Of a stretch of DNA of 64,000 nucleotides, positions 12,691 to 25,080 are shown in pieces. The notes beneath the pieces are model-generated. The model searched no databases, was not told the DNA's origin, and saw nothing but the letters and a program-made list of their open reading frames with translations. Numbering within the stretch: the stretch's first letter is position 1; every line of letters begins with the position of its first letter. This DNA is from Dactylellina haptotyla (lineage: Eukaryota; Ascomycota; Orbiliomycetes; Orbiliales; Orbiliaceae): NCBI GenBank assembly GCA_031310005.1, contig CM062384.1, positions 1,364,001 through 1,428,000 on the forward strand. The letters run 5' to 3'. Made by a program: the position numbers and the translations under genes.

Positions 12691-15600
12691 ATATGTCTTC
12701 TTGTATACATGTCGATCCGATTCCGGAAATCTGCTAGTTGGTGCCGCTAGTTAGTTGTAGCTGAGCGGTCTAAGGCGAAGACAGAGGGAGGTGCTTTATT
12801 CTTGTCATAAAAATGTGGCTCATGATCACTAGCGATTCAAGCGGGCGTATAGGAGTTCTGAATATTCGCATGTAACTCTATCAATCACTATTCATGCATC
12901 TACTGCTGTCGCTTTCTAGCATTGAGGTCTCAAATTTAACAATAATGTCTTATACGGATGCTCGGTACCAAGCACACAAGTTAATCACCCAAATCGATTT
13001 GAATCCATATTCTCAATCATACTTCCATATGGGTTATTACTTTTTAAAATACTTCGCTACATTACCGGAGATGCACTTATCAACCTCGGCAGAGTCCGAG
13101 AAATTTTTAGACAACCCCATATGATCGAGCAAATCCGGACCTGTCATCTCATGATATAAGCCGATTTGGTGAGCCCGCGGAAACAGAAGATCGCTTGTTG
13201 CATGCCTGGCAAGATGCAGCATGCAGGTCATCACCAATTTCTCGTCCCACTTGCTCCTTCCTAGTTCGCCTCAACGATACCAATTTGCTTCTCGGAAGAT
13301 TTCTTCTTTAATTATTCCAGAAGCCCCAAGTAACGTTTCATTAACTCCCTGAAGCTCCCGATCCCTCCCCCGCGACTGTCAATGTTGCTTTGCGCGAATA
13401 TCTTCCTGGGGGGTTTTCAGACATCTAACCTAATTCTGTCGAAATGTCGCTTCATCGGAATTGCTTAAAATTTGAATGACAGGCAGAAATCCCAGCCACG
13501 GACTATTTCCACTTTCTTGGAACAGTCAAAAAAAGAACTGAGCTACCATATTCGTGGATTATACGAAGTCTCGAAAACGTTATTTGCATGGGCTCAGATG
13601 GGGATCATATTATTCTGGAACAACTTTGATATTGGTGGCCCGGAAGCCTCTTGCAGAACATTTACTCCGTATCGCCAAATAAATTGGCTTTGGTTGGGTG
13701 GTTCCGGGTGATGCAGATGAGATCCTGGATAACGCTAATTTCCCTTCCCAGTTCCCCGAGTTTCGGTGCCGACCCACTTCTTTATTTTCTGTGTGTTTCG
13801 CTGCAAACGGGGCGCTTATTCCAATGCCATTTGAACGGTTAAGAGAGAGCCTTGCCAATAGCAATAAGGTTAACACAGGTCCAATCTCGGGTGGCCCAAG
13901 GACTGTCCGTCCCTTGTCTCGATTTTATTGACAATTTTGAGGATCATAATCAAAATCTATTAACAACTGCAGAGAGGGAGATCTTGCGGAATAGTCGCGG
14001 CCTACGGATTAGTAGTCAAGCTCGGACGCGTTGAGTGTCAGGTCATGGGAGCGGGCCTCTTCCCTTTCTTTTCGATATCGCGCCGTCGCCGGAAAGAGTG
14101 GCCCAAATGACGATTGAAAAGGGGTGTTCCCTTCGCGATGGCAAAGGGTCCGACAATCAATTTTCCCACGTGTGTTTGAGAGGTTTGGTACGCCCGATAT
14201 GCGAGGAGGGAATGTGGGAGGACCTTCCGCAGTTCGAGCCCTGATACCCGAGGAAAGAGATAGGAGAAGGCAAAGGGGAAAAAAGAATATTCTTTCCTCC
14301 CACTATTTTTTGGGACCTGCATGAGCCGATGATTGTCATGGAAATCCAAAGGCTTGGTATCACCTCACAAAGATTTTGGTGGTGGGGGCGTCGTCACACA
14401 GAAAATTTTCTTGGGCTCGTGGACATCCGTCCCAATATTCTGGATCGTCGGAAATACTTTGGGAATATTTATGGGACCTTTGCTCTTAAGGATGACAATT
14501 TCAATGCTTACAGGGAGCGATTTGGAAAGAGGGTTTCCAAAGATATATCGTCGATGCACAGAGTGAGATATTCTGACGCATTGGCGCCAGCTACCCTGCG
14601 CAACGTGAGCGAAAAGAAGGGCTAAACATATTACTGCATGTATGGTAGTAGGCTTTGACATCGCATAATGACCATGGTATATCCCTCGCTTCGAAGTCTT
14701 CGAATTTGTTCTGTACGGTTTCTTTCATGCAATGCAGGGACGGGTCCTTTTTTCGCCGCTGTGCCTTCAAAGTCGCTATGAACATCCGGAATCGGACTGG
14801 AGACAAGTAAGGATGTCATCATGCACGTCGCAGGCGTTCGTACGGCGAACAGGCTCCATCGAAGGGATGCATTTGCCGTAGCTAAAATAAATGTTTTAGC
14901 AACACTCCGAGGCCTTTCTGAAGCGTCTCATTGGCGAGAGGTATCGCGTTTTGCAATCCCAGCTCGTCCCATTTAATCGCGCAAGAGCTTAAAACATTCG
15001 GGAGCCAAATAGACGAAACCTCTAAACTACTGTGATCGATGCCTAACAACCTACGAATCATGGAGGTGTCTCTAAATGATTTTCGCGAAGCTGCTTTCGC
15101 ATTGAATCATTTTTATGATCGGACTGTCCCATTCGTTCTTCTATAAGGAAAAGAGAGACAAACGTGCATAAACAAGTCACATTGACAGGTCTTTCTTCTA
15201 ATCGTAGATACGGCGTGACTGATGCTTTGCAGGACAACAAACAACCGGTGTCGGAAGGGAGCAACCAACGTCGAAGAGGATCAAAGATATGGTGAACCGT
15301 TATTGGGTTACAGAGTGCACTGTTTGTCATGCCGTGGCTAGCGATTGGTGATAGTGTCGACACCTCCCCTTTGATTGCAAATGTTGGTTGGTCAAGCGGC
15401 AATCATTCGGGAGTCCAAGCAACTGGCCTCTCAGTCGACCGCACTATGAAGCTTGGCGCGCTCGTCGAAACGTTCTAGTGCCGGCCGGCCTCCACCCAGC
15501 CATCCCGTTTGAAATAATTATTGTTCAAGGCACCGTAGTTTTCTTTTCTTTTCATATTTTTGAGTTTCCACCAAGTGTTGGGGGGATAAGGGGTAAGCTG

Positions 15601-18403
15601 AGGACGCGGGCAAGAATCCGTGACCTTCACCAAAAAGCAAGTCGCTAAACCACAGGGGAAAACACGCTAAGGAAACATTTGGGGTGAGACATGCGAACGA
15701 ATAGAAGACGAGACATGCCCGTTACCCACTCTCATTGGTATTTTACTATGACAAAGGAGGTATCACGGTGGTAGATGGTACATTAGCATCGGGCCTATCT
15801 GGACGAGGAAGAGGCGTCTGTAGGCTGCATATTTTAGTCGGTTCCAGTTCTGGAAGAAAAATCGTGACTTCAGAGTCAGGGGACGCTGGGTAAAATAACA
15901 TCTGGCTCGAATGCGTCGATGAAGTGTGAGAAACGAAAACGTGATGAGCGCCAAACCTGGGTTAGTTGCGTGTGGGGAAAAAGGCCCGGCCGGTTAGAAA
16001 GAGTGAAAGGAAAACGCATAGACACCTCAGCAAACGGTAGCAGGCCTCGCGGAGTGGTGAACTGAAGGCTCTGCAGTATGCACAGTCGAGCTCATATGGC
16101 AACATTTTGATCCATCAACAAACGAAGAGGCCAATGACATGATCTATACCGTCGCCGGGCTGTGGTGTTTTTTATTTACAAAAAACAGTGTCCCTGGTCG
16201 AACCAACCTATTTCCCTGCCCAACCTCCGACCATCTGTCGTTCTCATCTCTCTAAATACGCCCACCCGGTTTCCTGAGACTATCTCCAATCTCCCTCTCT
16301 CTCTTCTGTTGTTTCCTCTCGCTCTCGCCACGCGTGTTGTTAATAACATATCTGCCGTCACCGTTCATTAACCAACCCAACACCATTCAACCTCTTCCGT
16401 CCGGGTCTCAATAATTGCTTTCTTGAACCCCCTGCCAATCCGTTTGAGAAGAGGGCAGCATCGAATCAAGAAACTCGTAAGGGGAAAAAGAGGAAATTAC
16501 AAGCTATAGCAGGTTAGTGCCATTGCTTTTTTCGAATCTCGGGCGGGCAGGCCCCCTCTCGTTTGTTTCTTTTCGAGCCGTCCGTTGTGGATTGGCCATC
16601 CCATCAGTCAAGTCAATCCAGAAGCACCGGTTGCCCACCGCGGTGTGGTGTAGGGGCGCTGGCTCTAGTGGGCTCGACAGATTTTTTTTTTTTTTTTTCC
16701 TCGTCTGCGTCAAGGTCATGGTCTCTTATTAAGTGGCCCCCCGGCATTATGATTTCTGAAGAAAATTACCATTTGAAATGCGTTGAAAGGCTCAAGGCCC
16801 AAAGGACGTGTCGTATATTCAGTAATTCCAATATATCGATGCGATAATTTCTTCTTCCCTTGGGACTCTCTTTCGCATCTCCTATTCTATTCCTCCATTG
16901 ACCCTCTCTTCTCTCGCCCTCTTTCTTTCTGCAGCCATCCCGTTTTCTTTTGGCCATATACATACTTCTCCGGTCCCGTTTTTGTTTCCTTACCAATCTT
17001 TTTATTTCATTTTGTTCTTCTTTTCCTCCGTTGGTTGCAGTCCTACTTCTCTTTTCCACCACGTTTCGGTCGTTCATTTGGTATAATCAGGAAGCGTACT
17101 TTTGAGGCCAGCAGGGACCACATCGAATGCTGCTACTGCAAGGAGAATCACCAAAGGCAACACCCACATCCACAATTTCCAGAGCCACGACGTTCTAAGA
17201 CGCCCGACTCCTTGCGTCAATCCGCCTCTCTCCTTCCTTCCGCCCTCCTTCGATTAACCCCCTCATCGCAACGGTGGTAGCGTGGAGGTTGAATCCGCAA
17301 AACATACATAACATTCTCTTGTCCTATCGTGGAGAGGCTCATCACTCGGTTTAGTCGAGGGGACCCATTCTTGCCGACCTTGTCTGCCTGCCCTTTTTCC
17401 TTACGACATCAAAAATAATCACCCACACGCACTATATTATATATATAACTTCGTCGCTGCACTGTTTGTTCCGTTGCTTTGAGAACTCAGCCGACCTTTT
17501 CAGTAGATCCGCGAGGGCCGACAAACCGCGGACAGTTTACATCTGGGCGTCCTAATTATACCCAGAAGGAGAAGTCTAAATCCCGTTTCTGTGAAGCGGT
17601 ACTTTTCCTGGCTGGAAAAGCTTACGATTCTGGATTTAAATCGACTCGCCATCTTTATTCAATCTCGGTTGTCGTTCCGACAAGGTTAGTACACTTGGAT
17701 ACTTTTCTTCCACCCGTTTCCTTCTTGTGTGTATCCCCCCCGATTTCGACACATTATCAACCATCACCAGAGGACATACCCCACGAGGCTGGTCAGCAGC
17801 GTCAGAACGAGGCCTTGTACAACTACCCGTAACGGACCATTAGGAACCCATTTCGAGTTCCTGAAGGCTGACGGGCTGAGTTACGCTGTGCAATTCTCGA
17901 GACTGCCGACCGCATTTCTGCTAATGTATACATTCTCTTTTGCTAAGGAGACATTCCTTCCTGCTCCCTCACCATTTTATCCTGTCAGCAGCCTCAGCCC
18001 AAAAGTATACTTCGCTTCCCCATATCACATTTAAGAAGTGTTCATTGGCGAGAACTCACAACTCGTCCCTGTTCCTTCCTCCCCCTGCCACTGGTGGTTT
18101 GACAATCATCGATTTTGCGGACGCATCCGGTTGCCATTTTCGTTGACCGAAAAGGCTCAATCGGGGTTACTTGCCTGGTACCTGGCCGTACTAGTCGATT
18201 TTATCACGGTTGTCCGGCGTTTTGACAGAATTTCCTTCCGTATGGGGGGACGGCTGAGTGTTTAATTTTCTTTATTACATGTTCACGATCTTGAGAACAA
18301 ATCCGTTCCTGTTTGTTTGTACGAATTTGTTGTCTCTTTTTCTTTCTTAAGGGTTTGAACTGATGTCATTTTCTCGTCGATTAGACCGAATACTTGAATC
18401 ACA
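12691..18403. other. 5.7 kb gene-sparse region and kinase leader
   Basis: No gene, tRNA or transposon remnant could be supported. All ORFs are under about 170 codons and lack recognisable motifs. The left part (to about 16 kb) is mixed-composition non-coding DNA. From about 16.2 kb the sequence becomes strongly pyrimidine-rich, with long C/T tracts at 16230-16330 and 16850-17060 and a poly-T run at 16682-16699. That pattern is common in the promoters and long 5' leaders of fungal regulatory genes. It probably belongs to the kinase at 18404. Confidence 0.5.
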
Positions 18404-20903
18404 ATGTCTCTTATAACGTCGGGGAGCAGCTTATCCCTGATGGATAAGTTTGAGGTTCTCAAAGATATCGGAGATGGCAGTTTCGGCAGTGTTGTGCTCG
18501 CCAAAGTGCGTAGTGCTGGGAGTAGTGTTGCCCGTCGAGGCAGCGTGGTATGTATCTTGGATCACCCTGTCGTTTCGATCATGCTAGATCACTGACTTTG
18601 AATATAACGTAGGTTGCAATCAAAACGATGAAGAAAAACTTCGACTCGTTTGCTCCTTGTTTAGAACTACGAGAGGTTATATTTTTACAGAAGCTTCCTC
18701 CGCATCCTCACTTAGTGCCTGCCCTCGACATATTCCTTGATCCAACCACCCGAAAACTACACATTGCTATGGAGTATATGGATGGAAATCTCTATCAATT
18801 GATGAAGTCGAGAGATCATAAATGTTTGGATCAAGAGAGCGTTAAGAGCATATTGTAAGTTTCATGTTTCGAACGATGATAAACATGAGCTAATAATAAA
18901 TCAGGTTTCAAATAATGTCCGGTTTAGAACACATTCACGCTCAGGGATTTTTCCACCGTGATATCAAACCCGAGAACATACTTGTTTCAACATCAGCTGG
19001 ACCATCCTATGATGCGAATGCTCCGTTTAGACGATACTCCAGCATGACACCTCCGGCAACACCAGGTGCATACACCGTCAAGATTGCAGATTTCGGTCTC
19101 GCAAGGGAAACGCACTCTAAAGTCCCATACACAACCTACGTTTCAACTAGATGGTACAGAGCACCCGAAGTCCTTCTAAGGGCAGGAGAGTATTCTGCTC
19201 CAGTCGATATCTGGGCTGTTGGGGCTATGGCTGTTGAGATTGCAACTTTGAAACCACTGTTCCCTGGAAGCAACGAGGTTGATCAGGTTTGGAGGGTCTG
19301 CGAGGTCATGGGAAGTCCCGGAAATTGGCAGTCGAGGAGCGGTAGAAAGATTGGTGGTGGTGAGTGGAAGGAAGGCATCCGGTTGGCGCAGAAACTTGGC
19401 TTCTCCTTCCCGAGGATGACACCGCAGTCTATCGAACAGCACTACTTGCCGTTATCGCAGTGGCCCGCCTCCCTTTCCCAGTTCGTTACCTCGTGTTTGA
19501 TGTGGGATCCGAGAAGTCGGCCTACTTCGACACAGGCGTTGGCTCATGAATACTTTATCGGTGCCGTTGACCCACTAAAGCCAAAGGTTGTGCCTCCGGT
19601 ACAGACCCGTAACCTAAGAAGCCGACAATCGGAACTCGCGAGACCGTCGATGGAACAGGTTGTCCAGCCGGCCCCCCAACCAGTCTTGAATACTAAACAG
19701 TCGTGGTTCCGGAAGTCGTTCGCTGGCACCAATACCTCATCGGTGTTCCAAATCACATCCACCCCAACCGATATCAAGACAACACCAAAGGTCTCACAGC
19801 AGGAGATCCCAGCACCCACTTCGGTTCGTCAGCCTGCAGAGAAACGCTCGACGTGGCATGGACTCCGAGGCTCGGGCGCTGCTCCCATTCCAATCCTCCC
19901 CACTATCCGTCCTATTACCCCCCTCTCCGATACCGTTCACGCACAGGCCACTAGCAATTACCACGATACTGATATTGCCGCCAAGCATCTTACCTTCGAT
20001 GAGAAGACCGGAAAGAAGATCGGCCGACAGCTGTCGACAAACAGCCAACAGCAGTATACCAACCCTGCGCACGCAGCTGCCCTTTCCTCGTTAACGGGTC
20101 AGAATGGAAGTCGAGGTGTCATGTCCCCACCCGGGACGAAAGAAGGCATATTTTCTCACTTCCGCAAGAGGGTTCGCAGATTGTCTGGAAGGACATCCAT
20201 TCCTGTAAGTCCAGCGGACGATATCGAAGCACAAGTTGGTTGTGGGCCCTGGTCGTCGAATAGATCCTCAATGGTGATTGATCAGATTTCGAGTCCGACA
20301 GGAACAGCCTCTGGCGACTTTAAGGAAGCCAGCCGCGAGTACGCTCCTGTTCAGGTTTCGGAAATCCCCAGCGTCGCCGGCTTGGGAGGGAACAATCGAC
20401 ACTCTAGATCTCAATTGATCTCGCCACCTCCTAGCATGAACTCGCAGATTAAGAGAAATCCGTCGTACCCACCCCGAGTGGAGCCGCAACAACAACTTCA
20501 ATCCCAGAACAGCAAGGCTCGCCGACAGATGGTTAGGAATTCGACAATTCGATATGAGACTCCTGATGAGGAGGAAGAACTCCTCGACGAGGCTCTCATC
20601 TCTGCCGCCAGGGTCATCAGAAGGTTGGAGCGGGGATCGCCGGTTATTTCACAGCAAGGAACACCGGAAAGAGCTGCTCCTTCCCATGGCTACCCGACAC
20701 CTCCATCGCACAAGCAGCAGAAGCCTGTCCTTCAGGTCGTCAGCATGAATCCACGATCCGATGCAACCAAGGGACGCAAACGATCCGGACAGCGAAACTC
20801 GGAGGACGACAGCCCCATTCCCAAGTGGAACTCGCCACTACTCGATAGTGGCAATTGGGCTGCCTCTGCCGCTGCCAGTGCATATGCTGGAGCAAAACGT
20901 TAA
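18404..20903 (+). CDS. RCK-family protein kinase (Ime2/Crk1/MAK-like)
   Basis: A 794-residue serine/threonine kinase. The domain spans about residues 15-375: glycine loop IGDGSFGSVVLAK, ATP lysine in VAIKTMKK, catalytic HRDIKPENI, DFGLA, and activation segment YTTYVSTRWYRAPEVLL. The latter has a T-T-Y dual-phosphorylation site typical of fungal Ime2/Crk1 and animal MAK/ICK kinases. A serine-rich insert of about 30 residues between HRDIKPEN and DFG also fits Ime2-type kinases. Known family roles are meiosis, sexual development and mating-pathway control. The tail (about 420 residues) is basic, Ser/Pro-rich and disordered. Exons: 18404-18547, 18613-18854, 18905-20903, with introns of 65 and 50 bp in frame. 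The gene has a long pyrimidine-rich leader. Confidence 0.92.
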
Positions 20904-22903
20904 GTTCAAACGCGACAAAAACCCCTTCTGCTGTTAATATATCCTCTCTTCCGAAGCCAACACGAAGCACCGCCTTATCTACATATATTTCCTTTGTTCC
21001 TTTGATTTTTGAGATTTTTTGTTACCACTAGACATGTGCTTTTTTCTGCTCGTCTGTGTCTTCATATAATTGGCGGGGGTTTCTACTTTTTTATATTTTT
21101 TATTTTTATTAGCGATTTGCTTCCTGGGGTGTGTGGTCTTTTTATCATATACACTATTGTAATCCGTCTAGAGCTTCATTCAGACACGATTCGATCGGAA
21201 AGAAAGAAAAGAGAAACGGCCTAAGAGAACTCGCTGCTTTTGATTATTGTTGATCAGACAGGATTCTGACTGAAACCGACCGCTCTTCTCCAAACTCACG
21301 ATGCTTCCTTTTTTCTTCCTCTTCATTCTCTCATCATCACATTGGGCGGTTTTGATTTTGTTCGGATCCTTGATATTCACGTTCAGGTTGACACTGTGGT
21401 GGTCCCTTAACAAACCCATATCTAATTGTATAGAAAAATGCACTACATTCTTTTAATCGGCTTTCTTGTCATACACACACCTCCTCTCTTGCCTGCACAC
21501 ATTTTTTTTATTTCCCAAAAAAACCAAACCAGAAAGGCAGGGTTACCTTCTCTATAGTGTTTTTGCTTTGCACCTGGCGTTTTTCTTGTTTGAACAATTT
21601 TTGATATATTGTACCCTTCTGCATACACGGTGTTATATTTGACTTTGCTTCTTTCTTACCCTCTTCGTTCTTTTTCCCTGTCTTCACTAGTCGTTTCTGA
21701 AATACTTGCAACCTCTTTCCTTTGTTCACACTCTTTCTTATATAAGTACACATCCTTTAACCACACTCATTTTCCTTTGTTCTAAACCCCCCGTCTCACT
21801 TGACCCCTTGCCTGGACTAGAAGAATGTCTTCACCCCAAAAAGAGGATGAAGCCTCCCTGGTCCCAAAAATAAGCGCTTTGTTTGTTGAACCCATTCCTT
21901 TTCTCAATTACTAAAATACTCGCTTTGTATCGTTGAAAGCTTAGGGCGTTCTTTGTTTCCATTTCCTTCTGTTCATTCGCCTTCTTCCGTATACATACTT
22001 TTTCTCTCCACCGCTTCTTTTTCTTTCTTTTCTTCTTTACCTTTTTCTTTTTTGATTCAACAAAACAATTTGAAAGACGACAGGTGTTCTTCTCCTTTCA
22101 TTTTTTTTTTTTTTGAACTGGCTGGCTGTACTTAGATAGATAGATACTTTGTTACTGCTCCTTTCTCCGATGGGGAAAGAAAGGGGAATTAATACATTAA
22201 TTTCTGACACCAAAAAACACACTCAAGTCTTGTCTCTCTAGTGAATATATGAATGATTACGTGGACCTCTCTCCAATACAAAGAGGGTAATATCCGGACT
22301 TGAAATATCGCTCGGAAATATGAGTCCTCTCCAGTGCTAATTTGAGTTTGAGGGAAATGCGTTGAACGAGAGGTTGCGAAGTACGTGTGTAACTATCACT
22401 ATCATTTTTAGGAAGTCGGTGGGAGATCCGAAGATCTACCTGAGTCCAGTGGCAAATTGACTTTTTCCTTCGTAGCGACAATGTCTCGTCTATCTCCCGA
22501 AAGACTGTTTAACTTTATTTAATGGTTCGAATATCTGAGTAATTCTGTAAGATGTTTTCGGAACAACATGGTTTACAAAGACAAACCAGATGGCAGCGTG
22601 AAATAGAAGAGAAAAAAGACTGGAGAACGGTTCTGGCAATAGCGAGATTGTAAGAATTGAAAACTAGTACTATTGTCAGATTTTACCTGAATAGGTGCCG
22701 AAGCTGTAGAGGGTGCCATATGAGCAAGGGGAGGAGGAAACGGTGGTGGACGGGATATTTAACATAAAACTGGAGAGCCCCGTGTAAAAGCAAAGTAATG
22801 AACCGTATAATTGAATTCTAGTAAGAGGGAAGGGAAGAACAAGAAGAAAAAGCAAGATACTAAACCAACTTTGATACCAGAAGCGAGCTTGGGAGTATTG
22901 CTT
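20904..22903. other. Intergenic, T-rich then mixed
   Basis: 2 kb between convergent genes (kinase + and Stc1-domain gene -). The first 1.2 kb is very T/C-rich on the + strand (3' UTR-like, or a promoter without a gene). No protein-coding or RNA gene recognised. Confidence 0.5.
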
Positions 22904-24248
22904 TCACCGGTAGTAACGGGCCCAAGGATCGGCATCAAAGTCGCTTTTGACTTTTGGCGTTCTATCTGTCCACCCAGTGGCATTAGAATCCAGATCGTCG
23001 TCGTCGTCGTCGTCGTCATCATCATCGGAATCGTAAGCCTTGGTTGGTTGCTTCTTGATCTTTTCGACCTTGGCCCAGCCGTTCCTGCGAGTCTCGACGA
23101 CCGAGGGTTTTGCCGAGGCTCTGCTCCGTCCAGATCTTGAGTTCTCCGTCTTGGACATTGAAGCAGTATCAAAGTCTTCGCTGTCATCCGAATCCGCCTC
23201 GGCGGGCTTCCGACCTTTGGTGACCCAACCGTCGTTGGTTCGTTTTGAGGCGCCGGTCGTGTCAAGTAAGTTGAGGTTTTTTAAGGTCAAAGAGTTTGGA
23301 TTTGTTTCGTCCGCGTTTGACTCCGTGTAGTGTGTGCTTCCGCTTCCGCGGACAACAGTATTGGTCTTTTCTTCTTTCTTGCCGGTATCAAAATCGCCCT
23401 AGACGAGAATTAGATGATATATTGGAAATAGAGAACCCAGAGACGCAATATTTGGCACATACATTATCGCCAGAGTCGGAAGACACATATTCGTCGCTGT
23501 CCGGAACCTCTAGATCGGGAGCAGTATCCGCTTGTTTGTTGATACAGGTCTTGCATCGCTGCGCAGAGTAATCATATATTAGAAACGATTTTTGTTATAC
23601 CGCAGGGCATGCATTTCAATTTACAGCTCTATCAGGGTTCTTGCGTTGGGTCTTAGCGAAATAATTAAGTCCGTTAGTTTCCCCGCAGACGATGCATGTG
23701 AGCTCGGTGACCTGATCTGGGGTACAGGATTTGCAAGTCGTTCGAGGGTCGCCGCTGATTTTGCCCTTGGGGGCGTAGGCTATCGTCATATATTAGTTCA
23801 CACTACGACTATTTGGTTGTCAAAAGTTGTGCTAGAACAAAGATCTCCTTACGTGAGTAGATTGAGGCCTTCCATTTCGTCAATTGGCGAGCGGAGTATT
23901 GTGATTGTGGCTTATCACGCCCGCAGACATAGCATTTGATTCTATTGACCAAGTAGCCCGTCTCAGTTGGGCCCCCTCTCAGTGTATGTATGAAGGGTGA
24001 AGATTATCATCGGCCACTTACATAGCAGGTGCATTGACTCTGGGGAGCAATAGTTAGCATATATATACGCACACTGTTTGGTCTGGAATACAACAGAAGG
24101 AAATGCGTTGTTGGGCAGGGATTGCAGATGTGGTGGGGGACCGGAAGCTTGGAGCATACCTGCCAGCAGCTGTATTGGAATTGGATCCCGCTGAGGAACC
24201 CTGGTTGTACAGCTTCTGGTTCAATTTTGGATGTGGTGCCCGGCTCAT
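22904..24248 (-). CDS. Stc1-domain zinc protein
   Basis: A 313-residue protein (307 without the microexon) with an N-terminal Stc1 domain, a LIM-like treble zinc module. In fission yeast, Stc1 links the RNAi effector Ago1 to the H3K9 methyltransferase complex CLRC. Visible zinc ligands are CYVCGRDKP, then TCKSC, then TCIVCGETNGL, then the hallmark FAKTQRKNPDRARCKTC. The C-terminal half is disordered and acidic, with an 11-aspartate run (GAC/GAT repeats near 23000) and the end DPWARYYR. Exons: 24248-24160, 24039-24022 (18 nt), 23941-23853, 23779-23625, 23558-23463, 23398-22904, all GT-AG and in frame. The 18-nt exon can be skipped without a frame change. The start is uncertain because the frame is open upstream of 24248 without an ATG. 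A role in heterochromatin is inferred from the domain only. Confidence 0.85.
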
Positions 24249-25080
24249 TGTGCTTGATGTCCTTGTTGGTGCTATTGAAGGTCCTGGAGCCAGAACGTTG
24301 GAAGCTGTTGGATGCCTGAAGAAGCCGATGGCGATGATGAAGGCGTATTGAAGAGAAGGGTTGGGGAGAAAGTTCCGGACTCCAGATTCTGGGTGTTATA
24401 TAGTTTCCCAGCCAGCTCGGGGCAGACAGGGAATCCGGAGAGTGCACCAAGATACTTTGTGCCTGAAGTTTGTTTGCTGGCCGACGTTGGTTGTTGCTGT
24501 GGTTCCACACACAGCTGCTGCCACTAGCTACAGCTACGACGAGTATACCATTGCCTCGGATTTATGCCAATCATGTTCGAAAAAAACACAAAAATACGAC
24601 AGAGTCGAGGATATTGCCGCGGTAGTTGGCTTGTAGTGGTATTTGACTTGGTATTACCCTTCTTGTAGACACCGGTCAAACTGACAGAGTAAGGACGAGA
24701 GAAACTGTGCTGATCTGGTACATGTACACGCCTAGCTTTGTCTGCTTCCCCGGGTGAAAGGTTGGTTACAACGTCTACGAGATGGGACAAAGAAACCACG
24801 AATAATATTATAATATTACCTACTTCTACCTGCGTAGGTAAATGATTACATTGGACTTGAAAGTAACAGTTCCCAAGCTGGAAAATAAAGAAAGCCTAAT
24901 TCAATAGTAATTTGCCTGGCAGCGGTAGCCACAAAGATCATAAGTGATAGAACCTCTCTTTGAGTACTACAGCTCGTAACCTGTCTGAAAGACGCCTTTG
25001 TTAAGGTTGCGAAAATCGAAAATATTTCCAGAAATAGGGAAGTTATATCTAAATCGATTCTTCTGGGTAGGCGATGGTCA
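24249..25080. other. Spacer between two - strand genes
   Basis: 830 bp upstream of the Stc1-domain gene and downstream of the gene at 25081. A - strand ORF of 78 codons (24508-24272, starting MEPQQQPTSASKQ) has protein-like composition and could be an upstream ORF or a missed 5' exon. No splice path joining it to the Stc1 gene was convincing. Confidence 0.45.

Noticed and set aside
22998-23030. GTC/ATC trinucleotide run as a microsatellite or array
   Set aside because: It is the coding sequence for the poly-Asp run of the Stc1-domain protein, not an independent element.
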